A DNA stretch of 64,000 nt from Eubacteriaceae bacterium (lineage in GTDB: Bacteria > Bacillota > Clostridia > Lachnospirales > Lachnospiraceae): positions 1-64,000 of the forward strand of contig CAJTCR010000013.1 in assembly GCA_910574915.1 (NCBI GenBank). Direction: 5' to 3'. The translations under genes and the position numbers were made by a program. Positions 17,939 to 27,052 of this stretch are shown here, piece by piece (position 1 is the first letter of the stretch; each line of letters opens with the position of its first letter). A model generated the notes under the pieces. It was not told the origin of the DNA. It saw only the letters and a list, made by a program, of their open reading frames with translations, and did no database searches.

Positions 17939-19012
17939 ATGAAAGCAAAAAAACTGGCAGCAATGGTATTAAGCGCAGCAATGGCAGTATCTCTTGCCGC
18001 GTGTGGTTCAAGCCCTGGCACAAGCAACGATACAGGCAACAGCTCCGGTACGGATGCGGCAGAAGGTGCCAAAAGAGTCTGTTTTGTAGCAAGGGCAAGT
18101 GCCGATACGTTTGCGGCATGGCTGACCTCGGAACTGAAAAAAGCAGCCGCAGACTACAGCGATATCGACCTGACCTGCGTCAGCGGCGAAGCGGACGACA
18201 ATACGGAAAACGGACTTTTGGAAGACTGCATTACAAAAAACTATGACTTGGTGATCGTCCAGTCCAATAACAACGCCGCACAGGCTCCATATGTAAAAAA
18301 CCTGGTAGACGCAGGCATTCCGGTTATTACCACGAACCCGACCACGCACCAGAGCGACTTGGACGGCAGTGACAACGATTCTGTTATGGAAGGCACCGGC
18401 ACCGTCGATGCCGACCCGATGGAACAGGCAAAAGTAGGCGCTTCCCGTGCCGTAGACGAAATCCCGGAAAACGCCAATGTCGTGATTTTAAGAGGGCCGT
18501 CCGGCAACTACCATGCAGAAAAGCGTCGTGAAGCATGGGATACCTATTTCTTTAAAGAGCGCCCGGATGTCACGATCCTTTACGAAGACTACGCCAACTG
18601 GAACAGCGACGAAGCTTTGACCTTAATGGAATCCTGGGTACAGTCCGGCAAACACATTGACGCCATTATCTCCATGAACGACAATATGGCGGCAGGCGCG
18701 ATCGAAGCAATCCGCAAAAACACCGATTATGTCAGCGCAGACGGCAAAGCCAATTTCCTTGCCTACGGCGTAGACGGCACCGCACAGGGCTGCCTGCTTA
18801 TCAAAGAAGGGCTGCTGACCTGTACGGCATTGCAGTCCGCTGCTGACCTTGCGAAAAAAAATATGGAATATGCAGACAAAGTATTAAAAGGCGAAGTAAA
18901 AATAACCGACGTGAACGATTATGTAGACGCTCCTGAAATCAATGCCGAGAATGTAGAAGAATATATCCAGATGTATGTGGAAAACGGCGAGATCTCCGGC
19001 GACGGTGCATGA
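17939..19012 (+). CDS. Sugar-binding lipoprotein of the importer
   Basis: The ATG at 17939 (RBS AAAGGAGGAAATGAAT) gives about 357 residues. The lipobox SLAACG follows a short hydrophobic signal, so the mature protein is a membrane-anchored lipoprotein. Then come a Ser/Gly/Thr linker and a periplasmic-binding-protein type 1 fold with VIVQSNNNAAQAPYV and ISMNDNMAAGAIEAI. It delivers the substrate to the RbsC/RbsA-type pair. The downstream dehydrogenase suggests a pentitol or hexitol ligand; this is inference. Confidence 0.9.
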   Translation: MKAKKLAAMVLSAAMAVSLAACGSSPGTSNDTGNSSGTDAAEGAKRVCFVARASADTFAAWLTSELKKAAADYSDIDLTCVSGEADDNTENGLLEDCITKNYDLVIVQSNNNAAQAPYVKNLVDAGIPVITTNPTTHQSDLDGSDNDSVMEGTGTVDADPMEQAKVGASRAVDEIPENANVVILRGPSGNYHAEKRREAWDTYFFKERPDVTILYEDYANWNSDEALTLMESWVQSGKHIDAIISMNDNMAAGAIEAIRKNTDYVSADGKANFLAYGVDGTAQGCLLIKEGLLTCTALQSAADLAKKNMEYADKVLKGEVKITDVNDYVDAPEINAENVEEYIQMYVENGEISGDGA

Positions 19013-19069
19013 ATCGGCTAACCGCTGCACAAAAATACAGACAAGAACAAGCGAAAGGATGAAACAATT

Positions 19070-20119
19070 ATGGAAATGCAAAAAGCAGCATTTATGCGCG
19101 GCAAAGACAATATGGTAATCGAAGAAATCCCCGTACCAGAACCAGGCGAAAAGCAGGTGCTTGTACAGTTGGAATATGTAGGGATCTGCGGCTCAGACGT
19201 CCACTATTTTCATAACGGATGCTGCGGCTCTTACAAGGTAGATTTGGAAAAAGACTTTATGTTAGGACATGAATGCGCCGGAACCGTTATCAAAACCGGC
19301 GCTGGCGTAGAACAGCTAAAAGTCGGCGACCGCGTGGCATTAGAACCTGGCATTACCTGCGGAAAATGCGAATTCTGCAAATCGGGGCGCTACAATCTCT
19401 GCCCGGACGTTGTATTTTTGGCAACGCCTCCGGTACAGGGCTGCTACGAACAGTACATCGTATTCCCGGAAGATATGTGCTTTCAGCTTCCTGACAACGT
19501 ATCGACCAAAGAAGGCGCTCTGATCGAGCCTCTTTCGGTAGGCTTTCACGCAGCCAACCAGGGAAATGTCCAAGTCGGAGAATCTGTTGTAATATTGGGC
19601 GCAGGCTGCATCGGGCTGGTCACACTGCTCGCCTGCAAAGCGCACGGCGCGGGCAAAATCATCGTATCTGACCTTGTAGACGCACGACTTGCAAAAGCAA
19701 AAGAGCTCGGCGCAGATATCGTCATCAACAGCGGCACATGCGACGCGCAGGCTGAGATCCTGCGTCTGACCGACGGCAAAGGCGCTGACCAGGTATTTGA
19801 AACCGCGGGCTCCCCGGTTACGATCGCACAAACACCGTTCCTCGTAAAGCAGGGCGGAACGATCACGATGGTCGGGCTTGCCGCGCAGGAAGAGATCTCT
19901 TACAACTTTGCACAGATTATGGCAAAAGAAGCGCAGATTAAATCTGTATTCCGCTACCGCAATATTTATCCAAAAGCAATCGCTGCGGTATCCAGCGGAG
20001 CGATTGATGTCAAAGGGATTGTAACGCATGAATACGAACTGTCTCAGATTCAGGAGGCGTTTGAAGAAGCTGTTACGAATAAGACGGATCTGGTGAAAGC
20101 GGTGATTCGTATTAAATAG
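19070..20119 (+). CDS. Zinc polyol dehydrogenase (sorbitol/xylitol type)
   Basis: A 349-residue medium-chain dehydrogenase. YVGICGSDVHYF (catalytic zinc Cys), LGHECAGTV (Glu/His), the structural zinc motif CGKCEFCKSGRYNLC and the NAD loop ILGAGCIGLV are all present. Close families oxidise sorbitol, L-iditol, xylitol or arabitol C2/C4 to a ketose. It ends the importer operon, so the imported compound is probably a polyol. A xylulokinase lies 3 kb downstream and may phosphorylate the product. Confidence 0.9.
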   Translation: MEMQKAAFMRGKDNMVIEEIPVPEPGEKQVLVQLEYVGICGSDVHYFHNGCCGSYKVDLEKDFMLGHECAGTVIKTGAGVEQLKVGDRVALEPGITCGKCEFCKSGRYNLCPDVVFLATPPVQGCYEQYIVFPEDMCFQLPDNVSTKEGALIEPLSVGFHAANQGNVQVGESVVILGAGCIGLVTLLACKAHGAGKIIVSDLVDARLAKAKELGADIVINSGTCDAQAEILRLTDGKGADQVFETAGSPVTIAQTPFLVKQGGTITMVGLAAQEEISYNFAQIMAKEAQIKSVFRYRNIYPKAIAAVSSGAIDVKGIVTHEYELSQIQEAFEEAVTNKTDLVKAVIRIK

Positions 20120-20189
20120 AAATGGTGGTTATATTTTGAATTTGTTTGGCGAATTTTGATTAGGGGGGGTTGTTTTTTTAAACATGCTC

Positions 20190-20460
20190 TAGGAAGGGAC
20201 GCCAGGAGAGAGGGTTGACATCCCCTGGTGGCGTCCGTTCCAGAATATTAAGAAGCCCTAAGTATTCTGCTGTTACGCTGTGGCTGTGTCCGGTCGCGGC
20301 ATCTAGTTCGCTGCCTGCTGGCAGCTAAAGATGCCGCTTGGCTGCGCCCCTGGTTTCTCAGCAGAATGCTAAGGGCTTCTAAATATTCTTCCAAAGCCGC
20401 CACCAGGGGATGTCAACCCTCTCTCCTGGCTGCTCTTTGTATGTGTTACTAAAACAAGTT
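20190..20460. repeat. Long-hairpin repeat, full copy (LH3)
   Basis: The 33-bp arms 20201-20233 and 20398-20430 are perfectly complementary. Inside them a second pair (GAATATTAAGAAGCCCTAAG against CTAAGGGCTTCTAAATATTC) continues the stem. The tip (about 20298-20336) holds nested hairpins from GCATCT/AGATGC and GCTGCC/GGCAGC. No sensible protein is encoded. The element lies 3' of the importer operon, head-to-head with the next copy. Short open frames across it are by-products of the palindrome. Confidence 0.85.
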
Positions 20461-20473
20461 CGCCGTAGTACTA

Positions 20474-20526
20474 TAGACTGTCTTAGAAAATGCAGATGAT
20501 GGAAATGATTTTTAAAACAGTCTCTA
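20474..20526. mobile_element. Short MITE-like palindrome
   Basis: TAGACTGTCTTAGAAAATG and ATGATTTTTAAAACAGTCTC form imperfect terminal inverted repeats over about 53 bp. It resembles the ends of the larger MITEs but has diverged. It sits between long-hairpin copies LH3 and LH4. Confidence 0.5.
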
Positions 20527-20528
20527 AC

Positions 20529-20830
20529 ACTACAGCGAACAAAACAAACCATATTGAGCTTGTTTTCGTAGCATTTACAAAAAACAGCCGGGAGAGGAAA
20601 TTGGCACGTCCTGGCTGCGGCTTTGGAAGAATGGTTAGAATCTCTTGGTATTCTGCAAAACAACCAGGGGCGCAGCCAAGCGGCACCTTTAGCTGCCAGC
20701 AGGCAGCGAACTAGGTGCCGCGACCGTCCACAGCCACAGCGTAACAGCAGAATGCCTAGAGATTCTTAACATTCTGGAACGGACGCAGCCAGAACGTGCC
20801 AATCTCCTCTCCCGGCGTCCCTTCTTGTAA
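20529..20830. repeat. Long-hairpin repeat, full copy (LH4)
   Basis: Arms 20587-20619 and 20784-20816 pair with two differences over 33 bp. The tip is the reverse complement of that in LH3 (GGCACCTTTAGCTGCC...GGTGCC), so it points the opposite way. The outer left end reads TACAGCGAACAAAACAAACC. It lies directly 3' of the minus-strand flavin oxidoreductase gene ending at 20848. Confidence 0.85.
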
Positions 20831-20847
20831 ATGCCCTCTCCAAAAAA

Positions 20848-21903
20848 TCACGCCGTCAGCTCCCGCATCAGCTTGGCAACTGTCGTTATTTCCCGGATCT
20901 TCCCGACATTTGCCCCACAGAAAATCAACCCATGATCCAAGTCTCCCTGAACTGCATTTACTAACGCCTGTGTAATGCAGTACGGCACTTCCGCAGGCAT
21001 ACATTTTTTAATGCATTGAAAGCACTTTACAATCGGCTGCTTCCCCTGCTCAACTTTTTGAATAAACGCATTGCGAAGTGCCCGTCCTGGCATACCGACT
21101 GGGCTTTGCACGATCACAACATCCTCGTTTGCAGCATCAACATACGCCTGCTTATAGGCTGGTGATGCATCGCATTCCTCCGTCGCCACAAACCGCGTTG
21201 CAATCTGCACGCCGTCAGCTCCAAGCGCCAGCATCCGACTGATATCCGACCGGTCAAAAATTCCTCCGCCTGCAACAACCGGAATCTGCACACCGTATTT
21301 CTGTTCATAGATTGTTTTTTCCTCAATAATCTGCCTAATTTCTTCTTCATAATCAAGTGCTTGTACATCTGCAAGCTGCGCAGGGGTAAATCCAAGATGC
21401 CCGCCTGCCTGCGGCCCTTCCACGACCAGCAGGTCTGCCGTTCTTTTATACTTTTTATCCCACATGCGCAAAAGCACAGACGCTGCTTTTCTTGAAGAAA
21501 CAATCGGCGCAATCGCTGTATCTGCATCGCCGGCCAGCTCCGGCAAATCCACAGGAAGCCCGGCGCCGCATACCACCAGGTCTGCGCCCGCCCGGACAGC
21601 CGCTTTTACATGGTCTGCATAATGCTTAAGCGCCGTCATAACATTCACGCCGACCAAACCGCCATCCGCCTGTTCCTTCGCAAGCCGCACATGCTTTTCG
21701 ATCGCACGCAGGTTGCATCCGCACACATCCTGTTCAAAATTCGGCTCATCATATCCGATCTGCGCACTGGAAATCATACCAACACCGCCCTCCTTTGCAA
21801 CTGCCCCTGCAAGGCGAAAGCGGCTGACACCAACGCCCATGCCGCCCTGGATAATTGGAATGCGCGCCGTTTTATTCTTTATTTTTAGTTCCCGCAACTT
21901 CAT
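20848..21903 (-). CDS. Nitronate monooxygenase/FabK-like flavoenzyme
   Basis: The ATG at 21903 (after GGAGCATACT) gives about 351 residues of the 2-nitropropane dioxygenase TIM-barrel family. It shows PIIQGGMGVGVS, VNVMTAL, VVEGPQAGGHLGF (FMN/substrate His) and VVAGGGIF with LALGADGVQIATRF. A cysteine-rich patch CFQCIKKC near residue 290 is typical of the clostridial subgroup. Members oxidise nitronates or reduce enoyl-ACP with FMN; which one applies cannot be decided here. It stands alone among repeats. Confidence 0.82.
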   Translation of the reverse strand: MKLRELKIKNKTARIPIIQGGMGVGVSRFRLAGAVAKEGGVGMISSAQIGYDEPNFEQDVCGCNLRAIEKHVRLAKEQADGGLVGVNVMTALKHYADHVKAAVRAGADLVVCGAGLPVDLPELAGDADTAIAPIVSSRKAASVLLRMWDKKYKRTADLLVVEGPQAGGHLGFTPAQLADVQALDYEEEIRQIIEEKTIYEQKYGVQIPVVAGGGIFDRSDISRMLALGADGVQIATRFVATEECDASPAYKQAYVDAANEDVVIVQSPVGMPGRALRNAFIQKVEQGKQPIVKCFQCIKKCMPAEVPYCITQALVNAVQGDLDHGLIFCGANVGKIREITTVAKLMRELTA

Positions 21904-22127
21904 AGTATGCTCCATTTCTGTTGGTTTTCAACATATTTGCAAAATATTGCTTCTTTTTTCAACATAAATAATATGTCGTATACGTCTTTTTTATTGCTCT
22001 TTTAAACGTTTATAATTATAACAATATACTGTGTTTATGTCAATATATACTATTTTTTATAATCGTATTATATAGTATTGATTACTATATAAAGAGATTG
22101 TGTAACTATTTTTGTCTCAAAGTAAAA

Positions 22128-22445
22128 TACTAGAGCGAACATATTTGGATTGCTTTGGTAAATTTTTACAGAAAGGGACGCTGGGAAAGAGGATGTGCCT
22201 CCCCTGGCGGCGGCTTTGGAAGAATGCTTAGAAGCCCTTAGTATTCTGCAAAGCAACCAGGGGCGCAGCCAAGCGGCACCTTTAGCTGCCAGCAGGCAGC
22301 GAACTAGGTGCCGCGACCGAACACAGCCACAGCGTAACAGCAGGATACTTAGGGCTTCTTAGCATTCTGGAACGGTCGCAGCCAGGGGAGGCACATCCTC
22401 TTTCCCGGCGTCCCTTCCTGTAAAAATATACCAAAACAATCAACA
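22128..22445. repeat. Long-hairpin repeat, longest copy (LH5)
   Basis: It begins TACTAGAGCGAAC. Arms of about 65 bp (22147-22212 and 22377-22441) pair with only about five differences, extending to the outer GTTTTGGTA...TTTTTACAG segment. The inner stem and the GGCACC...GGTGCC tip match LH4. Its right end abuts and truncates the histidine phosphatase remnant. The flanking 21916-22127 stretch is AT-rich and holds nothing else recognised. Confidence 0.85.
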
Positions 22446-22619
22446 ACATCGCAGCCAAGGCGTGCCAATCCCTGCTTCCCGCTCCCGCAGTCTTTCGTCT
22501 GTAACGATTTCTTTTCCAAAAAAGGCTGCCGTACCTGCAATGGTATCGAAGCTCCTTTGATAGGGGCTGCTGTAAAATACATCGATCTTCTTGTCCTTTA
22601 AAAAAGATGAAAACAACTA
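22440..22619 (-). pseudogene. Histidine phosphatase fragment
   Basis: One minus-strand frame reads FLKDKKIDVFYSSPYQRSFD, then TIAGTAAFFGKEI and TDERLRERE. This is the internal segment of a phosphoglycerate-mutase-like histidine phosphatase. The N-terminal RHG catalytic motif is missing (a TAG lies just upstream). After EREAGI the frame runs into long-hairpin sequence and stops at 22440. It is a gene fragment left after rearrangement with LH5. Confidence 0.65.
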
Positions 22620-23045
22620 TATTTCCCTTATTTGTTTCGCAAAAAAGATTTCCATTGGCTGTGCATATCCGGGAATATCCATTACCAAACCGCCGCAGTC
22701 CCGGTATCCTATTTTGCGGTAAAAATGCTGCGCGCTTTCATCTGCCTGCGTAGAAGTCAAAAGCATTCCATAGCCCTTTGCTTTCATATCCTCTTCCCAG
22801 TATTGCATAAGCTGTGTTCCATATCCGGTTCTTTGATAAGGTTCATCGATATACAGCATAGCGCAAAACGGCACGCTGTCCCAGAACAGAAAATACCGCA
22901 GCAATCCGGCTGGTTTGTGATCTGCAAGCAGAACATATCCCTGTTTCGCAGCTACTTTATTTGCAAATTCAGCTTTTGGCAAATGCCGATCCAGCTTGTA
23001 CCAAAACTCCTGGTCAAACGTTTCCATATGTCTTATTTTTACCAT
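22617..23045 (-). CDS. GNAT-family N-acetyltransferase
   Basis: The ATG at 23045 follows AAAAGGGTGAGA and gives 142 residues. MLYIDEPYQRTGYGTQLMQYW is the acetyl-CoA-binding motif A, and SAQHFYRKIGYRD is motif B. The substrate is unknown. It follows xylulokinase by about 30 bp on the same strand and may be co-transcribed. Confidence 0.82.
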   Translation of the reverse strand: MVKIRHMETFDQEFWYKLDRHLPKAEFANKVAAKQGYVLLADHKPAGLLRYFLFWDSVPFCAMLYIDEPYQRTGYGTQLMQYWEEDMKAKGYGMLLTSTQADESAQHFYRKIGYRDCGGLVMDIPGYAQPMEIFFAKQIREI

Positions 23046-23072
23046 TGCTGCTCTCACCCTTTTCCGTTCCTG

Positions 23073-24542
23073 CTATGCCATTTCCTGAAACGTCTCCTTA
23101 AGCTTTGGATAAATCTCGCGGAACGTCTGATAGCGTTTTTCATACAGTGCCGCCAGTTCTGCCTGCGGCTCCACGGTATCCGTTACCTTAACGATCGCTT
23201 CTGCCGCCTGCGCGACGCTTTCGTACTCACCGTTTGCAACTGCCGCAAGCATCGCGCCGCCGAGTGCCGGGCCTTCTTCGCTTGCCAGCGTATCGACTTT
23301 GATATTTAAGATGTTTGCAATCATCTTTTTCCACAGCGGGCTTTTGGCGCCTCCGCCGCAGATCTTTGTCCGTTCGATTTGAATGCCGAGCAGCTTTGCC
23401 ACTTCAAAGGAATCCCGCAGCGCAAATGCCACGCCTTCCAGCACTGCCTGCGTCATATCTGCGCGTGTGGTATCCATTGTCATGCCGATAAATGTTCCGC
23501 GCGCTTTCGGGTCATTGTGCGGGGAGCGCTCACCCATCAAATACGGCAGGAAATACACATGGTTTTCTCCCAGCTTTGTAATGCCTTCCTGCTGCGCCGC
23601 GAAATCTTTGGTCTCCAGAATATCTTCCATCCACCATTTATTGCAGGATGCCGCACTTAACATACAGCCCATCAGATGGTAGTGCCCGTCTGCATGGGCA
23701 AACGCATGAAGTGCGTTATGGCTGTCTACGGCAAACTGGTCGCTGGCTATAAACACCGTTCCGCTCGTGCCAAGAGAAAGATTGCAGCTTCCGTCTCCTA
23801 CTGTGCCGGTGCCGACCGCCGCCGCCGCATTATCACCTGCCCCTGCTGCAACAATCACGGACTGCGGCAAGCCAAGCAGTTGTGCCGTTTCAGGAAGCAG
23901 CGTGCCGACTGCTTCATAGCTTTCATAAATATGCGCAAGCTGCTGCTCTTTGATGCCGCAGATCTCCATCATTTCCTTTGACCAGCATTTGTTTTTTACA
24001 TCCATTAACAGCATCCCGGACGCATCCGATACATCCGTGCAGTGCACACCGCTCAGGCGGTAGGCAATGTAGTCTTTTGGCAGCATAATTTTGTCGATTT
24101 TTGCAAACAGCTCCGGTTCGTGCTTTTTCATCCACAAAAGCTTCGGTGCGGTAAACCCGGCAAACGCAATATTTGCCGTATACTGCGACAGCTTTTCCCT
24201 GCCTACGGTTTCGTTTAGATATTCGGTTTCTTCCGTCGTCCTGCCGTCGTTCCATAAAATTGCCGGACGGATCACCTCGTCATGCTTATCAAGCGCCACC
24301 AGCCCATGCATCTGCCCGCCGAAGCTGATGCCTGCCACCTGGCTTTTGTCCGCCTCTGCCACCAGCTCCTGAATGCCTGCTACACAAGCATTCCACCAGT
24401 CTGCGGGATTTTGCTCCGACCAGCCCGTTTTTGGAAAGCTGAGCGGATATTCCTTTGAAACTATTTTTTTGATTGTGCCGTCAGTCTGCATTAACAGCAG
24501 CTTTACAGCCGATGTCCCCAAATCTACACCTATATACAGCAT
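23073..24542 (-). CDS. xylB: Xylulokinase
   Basis: A 489-residue FGGY-family kinase starting MLYIGVDLGTSAVKLLLMQ (phosphate-1 loop). SFGGQMHGLV is the substrate-contact motif of xylulokinases, followed by LWNDGRT. SLGTSGTVF and ICGGGAKSPLWKKM are the C-terminal ATP motifs. It phosphorylates D-xylulose to xylulose-5-phosphate, feeding the pentose phosphate pathway. It follows the isomerase-like gene by 23 bp. It would also serve the polyol dehydrogenase at 19070. Confidence 0.93.
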   Translation of the reverse strand: MLYIGVDLGTSAVKLLLMQTDGTIKKIVSKEYPLSFPKTGWSEQNPADWWNACVAGIQELVAEADKSQVAGISFGGQMHGLVALDKHDEVIRPAILWNDGRTTEETEYLNETVGREKLSQYTANIAFAGFTAPKLLWMKKHEPELFAKIDKIMLPKDYIAYRLSGVHCTDVSDASGMLLMDVKNKCWSKEMMEICGIKEQQLAHIYESYEAVGTLLPETAQLLGLPQSVIVAAGAGDNAAAAVGTGTVGDGSCNLSLGTSGTVFIASDQFAVDSHNALHAFAHADGHYHLMGCMLSAASCNKWWMEDILETKDFAAQQEGITKLGENHVYFLPYLMGERSPHNDPKARGTFIGMTMDTTRADMTQAVLEGVAFALRDSFEVAKLLGIQIERTKICGGGAKSPLWKKMIANILNIKVDTLASEEGPALGGAMLAAVANGEYESVAQAAEAIVKVTDTVEPQAELAALYEKRYQTFREIYPKLKETFQEMA

Positions 24543-24565
24543 AAATACCTCCTCCGATTTTTGTT

Positions 24566-26053
24566 TTATGCAAAAGGATTTTCTGTCCGATAACGCATCT
24601 CTTTTGGCTGGTTAAAGCCGATTTCTTCCGGTGCTACCCCAATCAGCTTAAACACTTCATAAAGGCTCCTGCCAAAATGCCCGAATGCCACAGCGCCGTG
24701 ATGCGGATAGTTGCCCTCGATCAATACATGCCGGTAAAATCTGCCCATCTGCGAAATCGCAAAAATACCGATCGAGCCAAACGACCTGGTCGCTACCGGA
24801 AGCACCTCGCCTTGTGCCACATAAGCACGCAGCTTTGCATCCGCCGTACTCTGCAACCTGAAAAATGTAATATCGCCAGGAACAATATCCCCCTCCAGCG
24901 TTCCCTGCGTTACCTCCTCAGGCAGCGTGCGCGCCATAATCATCTGGTATTTCATCGAACATGCCGACAGCTTTCTGGAGCATGTATTGCCGCAGTGGAA
25001 GCCCATAAACGTATCCGTTAATGTATAGTCAAACCTGCCCTTGATGTTTTCTTCATAAAGATCCGCCGGAACGGTATTGTTAATGTCCAGCAAAGTCACA
25101 GCGTCTTCGCTGACACACGTACCGATAAACTCGCTCAGCGCGCCGTAAATATCCACTTCGCACGAAACCGGGATTCCTCTTCCAGTCAGGCGGCTGTTCA
25201 CATAACACGGCACAAATCCAAACTGTGTCTGGAACGCTGGCCAGCATTTTCCGGCAATGCACACATATTCCCGATACCCTTTGTGCTCCTTTACCCAGTC
25301 AAGCAGCGTCAGTTCATACTGTGCCAGCTTTGGCAGGATTTCCGGCTTCTGGTTTCCGGTTCCAAGCTCTTTTTCCATATCCGCAACTACCTCAGCGATC
25401 CTTGGATCGTCCTTGTGCTTATGGAATGCTTCAAACAAATCCAGCTCTGAATTTTCCTCGATCTCCACGCCCAGGTTGTACAACTGCTGAATCGGTGCGT
25501 TGCAGGCAAGGAAATTCGTCGGACGCGGCCCAAAGCTGATCATCTTCAAGCTGCCAAGCCCGATCACCGCACGTGCAACCGGCAGAAATTCGTGCAGCAT
25601 ATCCGCACATTCTGACGCCGTACCAACCGGGTTTTCCGGGATATACGCACGGACACTGCGCAGCTTTAAATTGTAGCTTGCATTGAGCATTCCACAGTAC
25701 GCGTCGCCGCGTCCGCCGATTAAGCTGTCGCCGGACTCCTCCGCCGCAGCAAGAAACATCTTCGGGCCGTCAAAATGCTTTGCAAGCAAGGTTTCCGAGA
25801 TTTCCGAGCCAAAATTGCCAAGATAAACAGCCAGTGCATTGCAGCCCGCTTTTTTTATATCCTCCAATGCCTGCTGCATATGTATCTCGCTCTCTACAAT
25901 ACAGACCGGGCATTCATAAAGATCCGCCGCATCATATTTTGCACAGTAGGCTTCTACAAGCGCTTTGCGCCTGTTAACCGACAGGCTTTCCGGGAAACAG
26001 TCACGGCTGACGGCTACGATACCAAGCTTTACTTTTGGTATATTTGAAAACAT
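24566..26053 (-). CDS. L-fucose/L-arabinose isomerase-like enzyme
   Basis: A 495-residue protein starting behind GAAGGAGGGTTTTT. KLGIVAVSRDCFPESLSVNR at the N-terminus, AVYLGNFGSEISET, and the C-terminal MGRFYRHVLIEGNYPHHGAV with conserved His residues place it in the fucose/arabinose isomerase superfamily. This group converts aldoses to ketoses with a divalent metal. Coupling to xylulokinase suggests the product is a pentulose such as D-xylulose, but the exact substrate is open. The AraC regulator upstream probably controls it. Confidence 0.82.
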   Translation of the reverse strand: MFSNIPKVKLGIVAVSRDCFPESLSVNRRKALVEAYCAKYDAADLYECPVCIVESEIHMQQALEDIKKAGCNALAVYLGNFGSEISETLLAKHFDGPKMFLAAAEESGDSLIGGRGDAYCGMLNASYNLKLRSVRAYIPENPVGTASECADMLHEFLPVARAVIGLGSLKMISFGPRPTNFLACNAPIQQLYNLGVEIEENSELDLFEAFHKHKDDPRIAEVVADMEKELGTGNQKPEILPKLAQYELTLLDWVKEHKGYREYVCIAGKCWPAFQTQFGFVPCYVNSRLTGRGIPVSCEVDIYGALSEFIGTCVSEDAVTLLDINNTVPADLYEENIKGRFDYTLTDTFMGFHCGNTCSRKLSACSMKYQMIMARTLPEEVTQGTLEGDIVPGDITFFRLQSTADAKLRAYVAQGEVLPVATRSFGSIGIFAISQMGRFYRHVLIEGNYPHHGAVAFGHFGRSLYEVFKLIGVAPEEIGFNQPKEMRYRTENPFA

Positions 26054-26103
26054 AAAAACCCTCCTTCATATTCATGTAATGCTTTGCTATGTTTTGCTAC
26101 ATG

Positions 26104-26140
26104 CATTATAAAATAGGAAGAAAGGCTGTGCGACCGAAAA
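26104..26140 (-). promoter_or_regulatory. Promoter region of the isomerase-xylB operon
   Basis: The 120-bp gap between the AraC gene and the isomerase contains, on the minus strand, CCTATTTTATAATGCATG with a perfect TATAAT -10. No good -35 is evident, which would fit dependence on the AraC-type activator encoded just upstream. Confidence 0.5.
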
Positions 26141-26173
26141 CTTGTCGAAGTTTAGGCACTTTTTTGTCTTTTT

Positions 26174-26998
26174 TTAATATTTTATCCGCTTTTTCCGATA
26201 CTCCGCCGGCGTCATCCCATACCGCCGCCGAAACGCCTTCGCAAAGCTGCGGCTGTCCGGGAAACCGCATTCTAGCGCAATCTCCCCGACGGCAAGCTCC
26301 GTATTCATTAGCAGCCGGTAGCCTGCCTCTGTACGCAGGTCAAGCAGGTATGCCTTATAATTAATACCTGCATATTTTTGAAACATCTTCGATAAATATG
26401 CAGGGGAAAATCCAAAAATATGCGCCACTCCCTCAAGCGTTAAATTTTCACGATAATTTACCTGGATATAGCTTGTAATTTTGGAAAGCCTGTCCAGGTT
26501 TTTATTCTGTCTCCTGCGCTCCTCATCTACTTCCAAAATCCGGTAATCCGTCACCAGCAGATACATCATTTTATAAAAGTCACTTAAAATGTGAAACAGA
26601 TCCCCGGACTGCCTGTGCGTATATAACTCCTGCATACGCCGGATCAGCGACACGAGCTTCGCATCCGACTGACAGCTACGGCGAAACAGCAGATGATCCG
26701 CGTCTTTCATATAATTTTCAAACAGCCCTCTTGGAATCTGCAACACAAGCGTAAAATTCGGCTCCGGGCTGTCAATGCTATGTACTTCATTGGAATTGAC
26801 GAGCATAAATTCACCCGGCAGCAGGCGGTAGCGCTGGGCATTAATGTAAAAATCAATTCCCCCTTCCAGCACAAGAAAAATCTCAATGGAACGGTGCCAG
26901 TGCTTGGACACTTTATAATTGCCGTCTTTTCCTTCAAAGACAAACAGCCGGAACGGCAAATCTTCATTTGGCAATACAAGCTCATGACGAAAATCCAT
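26174..26998 (-). CDS. AraC-family transcriptional regulator
   Basis: The ATG at 26998 follows GGAGAAGCGAAT and gives about 274 residues. The N-terminal cupin (HWHRSIEIFLVLEG, LLPGEFMLVNSNEVH) should sense a sugar. The C-terminal double helix-turn-helix has LTLEGVAHIFGFSPAYLSKM and VGEIALECGFPDSRSFAKAF followed by YGMTPAEYRK. It is placed to activate the isomerase-xylulokinase genes directly downstream. Confidence 0.9.
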   Translation of the reverse strand: MDFRHELVLPNEDLPFRLFVFEGKDGNYKVSKHWHRSIEIFLVLEGGIDFYINAQRYRLLPGEFMLVNSNEVHSIDSPEPNFTLVLQIPRGLFENYMKDADHLLFRRSCQSDAKLVSLIRRMQELYTHRQSGDLFHILSDFYKMMYLLVTDYRILEVDEERRRQNKNLDRLSKITSYIQVNYRENLTLEGVAHIFGFSPAYLSKMFQKYAGINYKAYLLDLRTEAGYRLLMNTELAVGEIALECGFPDSRSFAKAFRRRYGMTPAEYRKKRIKY

Positions 26999-27052
26999 AT
27001 TCGCTTCTCCATTTCTCTTTACGTTTTCCAGGCTGGCTTGATACAAAAATAT

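Noticed and set aside
20379..20663. Open frames of 60-100 codons across the long-hairpin elements (also at 20756, 22068, 22349, 62621, 62704)
   Set aside because: They arise from the palindromes, have no ribosome binding sites or family similarity, and read equally on both strands.
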